NCBI GenBank assembly: GCA_025937615.1
Contig: JAICRA010000121.1
Location: 1-5,491 of the forward strand
Direction: 5' to 3'
Length of the DNA: 5,491 nt
Source: Thermomicrobiales bacterium
GTDB lineage: Bacteria; Chloroflexota; Chloroflexia; Thermomicrobiales; UBA6265
Made by a program: the position numbers and the translations under genes. Under the pieces are notes generated by a model, which saw only the letters and a program-made list of their open reading frames with translations, was not told the origin of the DNA and did not search any database. Within the stretch, counting starts at the first letter, position 1. Every line of letters begins with the position of its first letter. Shown one piece after another: positions 1 to 4,889 of this stretch.

Positions 1-785
1 ATAACAACTAAGGTGGCGCCGGCTAGCCCGAGCGCCCATCTCGAATACACGACTGCGGCCACCGATGCGTATGCTCCAAGCACGACCAGCGCAGCCATTC
101 CGAGGTCGTTCTGTAATGTTAGGAACGCGACTGCCGCCAGGATCGCGCCCACGAGAGGCGCGAGATACGGGGCGGGTGGCGGATTGAGCGCGGCTACCCG
201 CCATGGGGCCACCACCAGGTGACGCCGGTCATAGAGGTAGATAGCGACGAACCCAACCAGGAACAATCTTGCAATTTCGGATGGTTGGAACTGAAACGGT
301 CCGGCTCGAAGCCACAACCGAGCTCCATTCACCGTCTCGCCAAAGGTCATCGTGACCAGAGTCAGCAAGAGGGCAACTACCAGGAGTGTGAATGGAAACC
401 TCCTGATTCGGTCGAGGTAGAGCGACAGACGAGCCCCTGCCGCCAGCGCCAGGAACCCTCCACAAACGAAGAAGGAATGTCGAATCACAATGGCTTGGTA
501 GAACGCCGCGTTGGCTTCCTGGGTCAACGAGAGTGAATAGAGGGTTGTCGTGCCAATTGAGGTGAGCATTCCGGCTGTCGCGACGAGGGCGTCGTCGAAC
601 CGCTGGTTGAGTGCGGCGAGCATAAGCACCGCAATCACGGGACCGGCAGCAGCCGCCGCCAATGCAAGCACTTCGTTGGCGCCTCTTAATCTGTCCTGAC
701 CGGGGGGGACTTCAGCAAGCCCGACACCCACGACGAGTGTCAGTAGAGGCAGAAGGTAAAGCAGCGTTTTGCGAGTGATATCCAA
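1..785 (-). CDS. FtsW/RodA/SpoVE-family (SEDS) peptidoglycan polymerase, N-terminal part
   Basis: Membrane protein of the SEDS family, which polymerises glycan strands from lipid II at the cytoplasmic membrane during division or elongation. The 261 visible residues are mostly hydrophobic, with likely membrane segments near residues 8-24, 39-59, 66-85, 104-124, 132-147, 171-185, 208-223 and 228-247. Two family signatures are clear: GARLWLRAGPFQFQPSEIAR (154-173), the usual GxRRWI-FQPSE block, and LQNDLGMA (224-231), the usual QPDLG block. The gene runs off the left edge, so about the last third is missing, including the region with the catalytic aspartate known in RodA. Start: TTG at 785, 8 bases after the upstream MTAP stop, keeps the first membrane helix. 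No good Shine-Dalgarno is visible, which suggests translational coupling. A later GTG would cut into helix 1. I cannot say whether it is the FtsW or RodA type; the pattern resembles actinobacterial members. Family is confident, exact start less so. Confidence 0.88.
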   Translation of the reverse strand, partial: MDITRKTLLYLLPLLTLVVGVGLAEVPPGQDRLRGANEVLALAAAAAGPVIAVLMLAALNQRFDDALVATAGMLTSIGTTTLYSLSLTQEANAAFYQAIVIRHSFFVCGGFLALAAGARLSLYLDRIRRFPFTLLVVALLLTLVTMTFGETVNGARLWLRAGPFQFQPSEIARLFLVGFVAIYLYDRRHLVVAPWRVAALNPPPAPYLAPLVGAILAAVAFLTLQNDLGMAALVVLGAYASVAAVVYSRWALGLAGATLVV

Positions 786-793
786 GAACGTCG

Positions 794-1648
794 TCAGTCG
801 GCACTTGGAAGATCTTCGGCGAGTACACGCAGCCACTTCCCGGCTTCCGCCGGAATTTGGTCAGGAGCGGTCATGATTGCGTGTTTCAACGCCGACTTGC
901 AGCCGCATGTCCGCTCGGCAAGCGCACTCTCCGCGAGGTCCAAGACGATCTCGCGCGCCGCCTCGCTGTTGGCCTGGAGGTTGGATGCAACCACGTCGAC
1001 GCTTACGTCCGCCTCGGCATCATGCCAAACATCATAGTCCGTCACCATCGCAAGCATCGCGTAGCAGAGTCCAGCTTCCCGAGCGAGTCTGGCTTCCGGC
1101 ATCGCGGTCATGCCAATCACCGAGGCACCCCATGACCGGTAGAGATTCGATTCGGCTCGCGTCGAGAATTGGGGCCCCTCGATACAGATGTAGGTTCCGC
1201 CGCGCCGTACATCCCGGTGCACTGCGTCAGCTGCCTCGACCACCGCGTCACCGAACTGAGAGCAGAATGGGTCGGCAATCCCGACATGAGCGACGGCGCC
1301 AAATTCGAAGAAAGTACGGCTGCGTGAGACGGTTCGATCAATGATCTGGTCCGGAATCACGAGAGTCCTGGGGGGCAAGTCCTCGCGTAGGCTTCCGACG
1401 GCGCTCAAACTCAGGAGATGCGATGCACCGAGTTCCTTGAGTGCAAACACATTCGCCCGATAGGGAACGGACGAGGGTGAGTAGACATGACCGGCGCCGT
1501 GCCGAGCCAGGAAGAGGACATCGGTCGCTCCAATCCTCCCCTTCCGCACCGGGCCGCTTGGAGAGCCAAAGGGCGTTTCCGGGAGGATTTCACTCGTGCC
1601 GGTTTCCATGAGATCGTAGGTGCCGCTTCCGCCAATTACAGCCAACAT
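794..1648 (-). CDS. mtnP: S-methyl-5'-thioadenosine phosphorylase (MTAP, PNP/UDP family)
   Basis: Cytosolic enzyme that phosphorolyses 5'-methylthioadenosine, a by-product of polyamine synthesis and SAM chemistry, to adenine and 5-methylthioribose-1-phosphate. The 284-residue protein has the family usual length. Phosphate-binding GGSGT is at 6-10, ARHG at 48-51, SAVGSLRED at 82-90, EGPQFSTRAE at 157-166 and GMTAMPEA at 179-186. TDYDVW at 203-208 matches the TDYDCW of human MTAP, whose aspartate recognises the 6-amino group of adenine, so MTAP is preferred over an inosine or guanosine phosphorylase. A CGC motif at 248-250 resembles the CxC disulfide motif of archaeal MTAP II. Start: ATG at 1648 opens directly into the first strand (LAVIGGSG), with AAGGAA on the minus strand at 1664-1659, 10 bases upstream. 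It is first in a minus-strand pair with the SEDS gene and diverges from rpsO. Exact substrate preference is inferred. Confidence 0.93.
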   Translation of the reverse strand: MLAVIGGSGTYDLMETGTSEILPETPFGSPSGPVRKGRIGATDVLFLARHGAGHVYSPSSVPYRANVFALKELGASHLLSLSAVGSLREDLPPRTLVIPDQIIDRTVSRSRTFFEFGAVAHVGIADPFCSQFGDAVVEAADAVHRDVRRGGTYICIEGPQFSTRAESNLYRSWGASVIGMTAMPEARLAREAGLCYAMLAMVTDYDVWHDAEADVSVDVVASNLQANSEAAREIVLDLAESALAERTCGCKSALKHAIMTAPDQIPAEAGKWLRVLAEDLPSAD

Positions 1649-1817
1649 GCCGAGTCGGTTCCTTCAGTTAGAGTCGGCGAATTTGGAGCACATATTCGGC
1701 GCAACGGGACTCATCATCGGAAACTGCCTCTAATGCTATACTTCGCCGGTTGAGGGCTCTGACGAGCGCAGTCTTGTGTTTCTGCAAACGTCTGTTTTCT
1801 GAGAGGATTCCCGAGGT
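1649..1817. other. Divergent intergenic region between mtnP and rpsO
   Basis: This 169-base spacer separates the two transcription units and must carry promoters for both. The plus-strand promoter is visible (1735-1742). On the minus strand I see the mtnP Shine-Dalgarno (AAGGAA at 1664-1659) but no convincing -10/-35 pair. The rpsO leader part (about 1749-1817) can form short stems: GCTC/GAGC at 1756-1759 with 1764-1767, and AAAC/GTTT around 1786-1797. They are too short to call an S15-binding element with confidence. Confidence 0.6.
1735..1742 (+). promoter_or_regulatory. Extended -10 promoter for rpsO
   Basis: TGC followed by TATACT (hexamer at 1737-1742) gives five of six matches to the TATAAT consensus plus the TG of an extended -10. 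At 17 bases upstream the sequence is TCATCG (1714-1719), a poor -35, which an extended -10 can tolerate. Predicted transcription starts near 1749, leaving a leader of about 69 bases before rpsO. It lies in the only place a promoter for the rpsO-pnp unit is expected. Prediction by eye. Confidence 0.5.
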
Positions 1818-2087
1818 ATGGCGCTCCTGACCGAGCAAAAAGAGACGATCATTTCGCAGTTTCGCACCCACGCGGATGATACTGGTTCTCCTGAGGTTCA
1901 AATCGCTCTCCTCACCGAGAGGATCAACGGGCTGACCGATCACCTCCGCGAGCACAAGCACGACTTCCACTCCCGGCGCGGACTGCTCAAGCTTGTGGGA
2001 CAGCGGCGTCGCCTGCTGGCGTATCTGGCGAGCAAGGACGTCGAGCGGTATCGCACGACGATCACTCGGCTTGGGCTTCGAAAGTAG
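1818..2087 (+). CDS. rpsO: 30S ribosomal protein S15
   Basis: Small-subunit protein that binds the central domain of 16S rRNA early in assembly and contributes to an intersubunit bridge. The 89 residues match the family length exactly and contain its signature blocks: [16 protein letters not shown] (21-36), the [20 protein letters not shown] block (about 46-65) with the rRNA-contacting H and S residues, and the C-terminal RLGLRK. Start: ATG at 1818, with AGAGGA at 1802-1807 ten bases upstream; a second GAGG at 1813-1816 is too close to serve. It follows the extended -10 promoter and precedes pnp by 309 bases, a widely conserved pairing. In several bacteria S15 represses its own translation through a leader structure; nothing in this leader proves that here. 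Confidence 0.98.
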   Translation: MALLTEQKETIISQFRTHADDTGSPEVQIALLTERINGLTDHLREHKHDFHSRRGLLKLVGQRRRLLAYLASKDVERYRTTITRLGLRK

Positions 2088-2147
2088 CGTGGTGCCGGTC
2101 CGCTCCGGGATCCACACCGCGTTTCCGCCAATACATCGAGCCGCGCT

Positions 2148-2179
2148 GATGGTCCAAGGCCGAATGCCTTGGGCCATTT
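2148..2179 (+). terminator. Hairpin after rpsO, possible weak terminator or attenuator
   Basis: GGTCCAAGGC (2151-2160) pairs with GCCTTGGGCC (2166-2175) around the 5-base loop CGAAT, with one G-U pair. Three more outer pairs (2148-2150 with 2176-2178) extend it to 13 bp. It sits 60 bases after the rpsO stop. The right arm is followed only by TTTC, a poor U-tract, so full termination is doubtful. It may instead give partial read-through into pnp, or protect the 3' end of rpsO mRNA. Confidence 0.4.
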
Positions 2180-2217
2180 CATCGCGGGCCTGTGCACGGG
2201 CTGGATGGCCGATGAAA
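2177..2217 (+). repeat. Composite inverted repeat (stem-loop) in rpsO-pnp spacer
   Basis: TTTCATCG (2177-2184) is exactly complementary to CGATGAAA (2210-2217). Between them, GCCTG (2188-2192) can pair with CGGGC (2197-2201) around a TGCA loop, with one G-U pair. Together they form a two-part stem directly after the 2148-2178 hairpin, sharing two bases with its outer pairs. The right arm runs into the Shine-Dalgarno-like AAAGGAGT. Role unknown. Confidence 0.4.
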
Positions 2218-2219
2218 GG

Positions 2220-2240
2220 AGTCAACCTGACAGTCAACCT
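2220..2240 (+). repeat. Short direct repeat AGTCAACCT x2
   Basis: The 9-mer AGTCAACCT occurs at 2220-2228 and again at 2232-2240, a 12-base period. It lies between the two hairpin regions of the rpsO-pnp spacer. It could be a protein-binding site or chance; two copies of 9 bases are weak evidence. Confidence 0.3.
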
Positions 2241-2273
2241 ATAGCGCTCAGCGAGGACGCGACCGCGTGAGGC

Positions 2274-2313
2274 ATTGGAGTCTGGTCAGCGCCAGCGGTG
2301 ACCAGACTCCAGT
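2274..2313 (+). promoter_or_regulatory. Perfect 13-bp inverted repeat in pnp leader, possible RNase III-type site
   Basis: TGGAGTCTGGTCA (2276-2288) is exactly complementary to TGACCAGACTCCA (2299-2311), with a 10-base loop. A T-G and an A-T pair can extend the stem to 15 bp (2274-2313). It ends about 85 bases before the pnp start. No T-run follows, so it is not an intrinsic terminator. In E. coli the pnp leader carries a stem-loop cut by RNase III, after which PNPase lowers its own expression. Similar position and shape suggest an analogous device; this is inference. Confidence 0.5.
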
Positions 2314-2383
2314 TCCTCATGACGGGAGGCCAGAATCTCGCCGGGCAGCCATCGTTCAAGTTGAGCAATCTCTGCACCCAGCG

Positions 2384-2390
2384 AAAGGAA
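2384..2390 (+). promoter_or_regulatory. pnp ribosome binding site
   Basis: AAAGGAA is followed by two adjacent in-frame ATG codons (2394 and 2397). Counting from AGGA (2386-2389), the gaps are 4 and 7 bases, so the second ATG is the better start. This site rules out the open frame upstream, back to a GTG at 2298, as part of the protein. Confidence 0.75.
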
Positions 2391-2396
2391 CAAATG

Positions 2397-4742
2397 ATGT
2401 CCATTAGTAATCGCCCCGTCGTTTCCCGCGTGGAAATGGATCTTGCGGGCCGCACACTGTCGTTTGAAACAGGTCTGGTCGCTCAGCAAGCCGACGGCGC
2501 GGTCGTAGTTCGCTACGGGGACTCGACGGTCCTCACCACCGTTGTGGGTGAGCGGGAGGCCAACGCGTCCGTAGGCTTCTTTCCACTGACGGTCGAGTAT
2601 GAAGAGCGGATGTACGCCGCGGGCAAGATTCCCGGCGGTTTCATCAAGCGCGAAGGGCGGCCGACCGAAGCGGCGACACTGGCCGCACGCCTGACGGACA
2701 GACCAATTCGGCCTTTGTTTCCCAGGGGATACAAATCCGAAGTGCAGGTCATTACCACGGTCATGTCCGCCGACCAGGAAAACGACCCGGATCTCCTCTC
2801 GATTAACGGCGCTTCGGCGGCATTGGCGCTCTCACAGATCCCTTGGGACGGGCCGATTGGCGCAGTTCGGGTCGGCTACGTCAACGGTGAACTCGTCATC
2901 AACCCGACTGAATCCGAGTTAGATAACAGCGCTCTGGATATGGTGGTCGCCGGCACTCACGACGCCATCATGATGGTGGAGGGAGAGTCGAATCAGGTCG
3001 CCGAGGAGACGGTCGTGGCGGGTATCGAGCGCGCCCACGACGAGATCCGGCGGATCGTAGACCTCCAGATCGAACTCCAGCGGCAGGCGGGGAAAGAAAA
3101 ATGGCTTTTTGAGCCACCGGCGACGAACGAAGCGGTTGAAACGAGAGTCCGGGAGTTCCTCGGTGATCGTCTCCGGTCGACGATCAATAGCCCTGACAAA
3201 GTGCTGCGTCTCGAGGGCACGTCCAACCTTCGAGAGGAGCTGCTTGCCCACCTTGCAGCACCAGGTGATGAAGACACCGTACCCTTCATCTCTAAAGAGA
3301 TCATGGATGCGTTCGAAGCGATCCTGAAGGAGGAGGTTCGGAGCAGCATCCTCCAAGATGGCACGCGGCCCGACGGGAGGCGGACGGACGAGATACGACC
3401 GATCTGGATCGAGACTGGCTACCTCCCACGTACTCACGGCTCCGCGATCTTCACTCGTGGCCAAACTCAGGTCATCACGACGGTCACTCTCGGCTCGACC
3501 GCCGAGGAGCAGCGGCTCGATTCGATCGGCCCAGAAGACCGGAAGCGTTACATCCACCATTACAACTTCCCCCCATTCAGCGTCGGTGAAGTCCGGCGAC
3601 TGCGCGGTACCAGCCGGCGCGACATCGGCCATGGCGCTCTCGCCGAACGAGCTTTGCTGGCCGTAATTCCCAGCGCGGAGGAGTTTCCATACACGATGCG
3701 GTTGGTCTCGGAGGTCGTCAGCTCGAACGGCTCAACCTCGATGGCCAGCGTCTGCGGGAGCACGCTTGCCTTGATGGATGCTGGAGTCCCGATCACTGCG
3801 CCTGTGGCCGGCATCGCGATGGGGCTGGTGACCGATCCTGAGGCAGGCCAGTACGTCATCCTGAGCGACATCCAGGGCATGGAAGACGCGCTTGGAGATA
3901 TGGACTTCAAGGTCGCGGGCACGGCCGATGGCGTCACCGCCATCCAGATGGACATCAAGGTGAAAGGCATTACTCCCGACATCATGCGGGAGGCGCTCAC
4001 CCAGGCCCGTGAAGGCCGGCTCTTCATCCTTGGGGAAATGACGCAGGCAATCGACAGGCCGAGAGGAGAACTCTCCAAGTTTGCGCCGCGCGTCATCCGC
4101 CTCAAGATCAACCCGGAGAAGATCGGAGCGGTCATCGGTCCCGGCGGGAAAATGATCCGATCTATCCAGGAGGAGACTGGGACGAGGATCGACATCGAAG
4201 ACGATGGCACGGTGTCCGTCGCTTCGACAGAGTCGACCGGGGCAGAAGCGGCTATTCAGCGCATTCTCGGTCTCACTCAGGAGCTTCGGATCGAGCGGGG
4301 AGAGATTTACAACGGGAAGGTCGTCAGCATCATGCCCTATGGCGCCTTCGTCGAGATCCTTCCCGGCAAAGACGGGTTGGTGCACATCTCCGAGCTCTCG
4401 GAGGACCCGGCGATTCGCGTAAACCGGGTTGAGGACGTGGTGAACGTCGGTGACGAGATCACGGTGATGGTGACCGAGGTGGCGCCGAACGGAAAAGTCA
4501 GTCTTTCGCGTCGGGCCGCGCTGACCGGGCAGCTGCCTGAGCCCAAGCCGGAGCGGCCACCGCGACGCGATGATGACCGAGGCGATCGCGGGCCGAGACG
4601 TGACGACCGGGGCTTCCGCGGTGCGCCAGCCGGCCGGCAAGAGGGCCTAGCACACCAACCCAGTGCACGTCAGGGCAGCGATGTGCTGGCCCGGCCTGGC
4701 GACAGCCGCCGTCGTCCACTAAATCCAGGAAGCCAGAATTAG
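2397..4742 (+). CDS. pnp: Polyribonucleotide nucleotidyltransferase (PNPase)
   Basis: Trimeric phosphorolytic 3'-5' exoribonuclease that degrades mRNA to nucleoside diphosphates and can add 3' tails. The 781-residue protein has all family domains in order: first RNase PH core (about 10-150), helical linker (about 240-320), second RNase PH core (about 325-560), KH domain (about 565-625, GPGG loop at 581-584) and S1 domain (about 635-706). The catalytic block MEDALGDMDFKVAGT (495-509) keeps D497, D503 and K505, matching D486, D492 and K494 of E. coli. The phosphate-site motif SNGSTSMASVCG is at 443-454, so the enzyme should be active. A tail (about 710-781) rich in Arg, Asp, Gly and Pro follows S1. 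Start: ATG at 2397, 7 bases after AGGA; ATG at 2394 is also possible. The in-frame extension upstream lacks family resemblance. It follows rpsO and ends before a strong hairpin. Confidence 0.97.
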   Translation: MSISNRPVVSRVEMDLAGRTLSFETGLVAQQADGAVVVRYGDSTVLTTVVGEREANASVGFFPLTVEYEERMYAAGKIPGGFIKREGRPTEAATLAARLTDRPIRPLFPRGYKSEVQVITTVMSADQENDPDLLSINGASAALALSQIPWDGPIGAVRVGYVNGELVINPTESELDNSALDMVVAGTHDAIMMVEGESNQVAEETVVAGIERAHDEIRRIVDLQIELQRQAGKEKWLFEPPATNEAVETRVREFLGDRLRSTINSPDKVLRLEGTSNLREELLAHLAAPGDEDTVPFISKEIMDAFEAILKEEVRSSILQDGTRPDGRRTDEIRPIWIETGYLPRTHGSAIFTRGQTQVITTVTLGSTAEEQRLDSIGPEDRKRYIHHYNFPPFSVGEVRRLRGTSRRDIGHGALAERALLAVIPSAEEFPYTMRLVSEVVSSNGSTSMASVCGSTLALMDAGVPITAPVAGIAMGLVTDPEAGQYVILSDIQGMEDALGDMDFKVAGTADGVTAIQMDIKVKGITPDIMREALTQAREGRLFILGEMTQAIDRPRGELSKFAPRVIRLKINPEKIGAVIGPGGKMIRSIQEETGTRIDIEDDGTVSVASTESTGAEAAIQRILGLTQELRIERGEIYNGKVVSIMPYGAFVEILPGKDGLVHISELSEDPAIRVNRVEDVVNVGDEITVMVTEVAPNGKVSLSRRAALTGQLPEPKPERPPRRDDDRGDRGPRRDDRGFRGAPAGRQEGLAHQPSARQGSDVLARPGDSRRRPLNPGSQN

Positions 4743-4764
4743 GATCCAGCCTCATAGAAAGCAG

Positions 4765-4804
4765 TGGGAGGCCCAGCGCTCATTGGCGCCGGGCCTCTCA
4801 ATTT
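4765..4804 (+). terminator. Rho-independent-like terminator after pnp
   Basis: GAGGCCC (4768-4774) pairs with GGGCCTC (4791-4797). Inside, after one A-C mismatch, GCGC (4776-4779) pairs with GCGC (4786-4789) around the 6-base loop TCATTG. Three outer pairs, including a G-U, extend to 4765 and 4800. The stem starts 23 bases after the pnp stop. The following T-run is short (ATTT, 4801-4804), so efficiency is uncertain, but position and stem strength fit the end of the rpsO-pnp transcript. Confidence 0.7.
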
Positions 4805-4822
4805 GCGCCGAGGGAACCCGGG

Positions 4823-4849
4823 TTGCTAGGATCGACCCGACGGTATGCT
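4823..4849 (+). promoter_or_regulatory. Possible larE promoter
   Basis: TTGCTA (4823-4828) and TATGCT (4844-4849) each match four of six consensus bases, with a short 15-base spacer. They lie between the pnp terminator and larE. If real, transcription would start near 4856, downstream of the ATG at 4845, which would force use of the TTG start at 4890. Weak evidence. Confidence 0.25.
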
Positions 4850-4889
4850 TGGACACCGCCGACTCTATAAACTTGGAGACGACTACACG

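Larger units (their letters stand above)
2088..2396 (+). other. rpsO-pnp intergenic region, rich in potential RNA hairpins
   Basis: This 309-base stretch has no credible gene. Reading left to right it holds a 13-bp hairpin (2148-2178), a composite stem (2177-2217), a purine-rich Shine-Dalgarno-like stretch (AAAGGAGT, 2215-2222) with no usable start behind it, a 9-base direct repeat (2220-2240), a perfect 13-bp inverted repeat (2276-2311) and the pnp ribosome binding site (2384-2390). I see no clear -35/-10 pair for a separate pnp promoter, though TATAGC at 2239-2244 could be a weak -10. No tRNA or known riboswitch pattern was recognised. Confidence 0.6.

Noticed and set aside
219..536. Plus-strand open frame of about 105 codons at the left end
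   Set aside because: The minus-strand SEDS frame is open across the whole region with clear family motifs; the plus-strand product is Gln/Glu-rich and unrecognisable.
877..1344. Plus-strand Arg/Ser/Pro-rich open frame antisense to MTAP
   Set aside because: Composition typical of a shadow frame; MTAP motifs account for the sequence.
1668..2237. Minus-strand open frame spanning rpsO and both flanks
   Set aside because: It covers the S15 gene antisense and crosses promoter and hairpin regions; no domain recognised.
2215..2244. Tiny leader-peptide gene after AAAGGAGT
   Set aside because: No ATG, GTG or TTG at usable spacing; only a CTG with five codons before a stop.
2276..2311. Reading the 13-bp inverted repeat as an intrinsic terminator
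   Set aside because: The right arm is followed by GTTCCTCATG with no T-run, and pnp starts 85 bases later without a clear separate promoter.
2298..2396. In-frame 33-residue N-terminal extension of PNPase from GTG at 2298
   Set aside because: The GTG lies within the perfect hairpin, has no Shine-Dalgarno, and the residues do not resemble PNPase N-termini. AAAGGAA before ATG 2397 explains the start.
2919..3632. Minus-strand open frame of about 237 codons inside pnp
   Set aside because: Antisense to conserved PNPase sequence, no recognisable motif, no ribosome binding site.
3732..4640. Long minus-strand open frame (about 300 codons) inside pnp
   Set aside because: It lies antisense to the conserved second catalytic core, KH and S1 regions; the product is low-complexity His/Asp/Arg with no recognisable domain. 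High-GC shadow frame.
4600..4742. Frameshift in the pnp tail
   Set aside because: The change from RGD-type to mixed composition near residue 742 looked abrupt, but no alternative frame gives a better continuation, and the stop is followed directly by the terminator.
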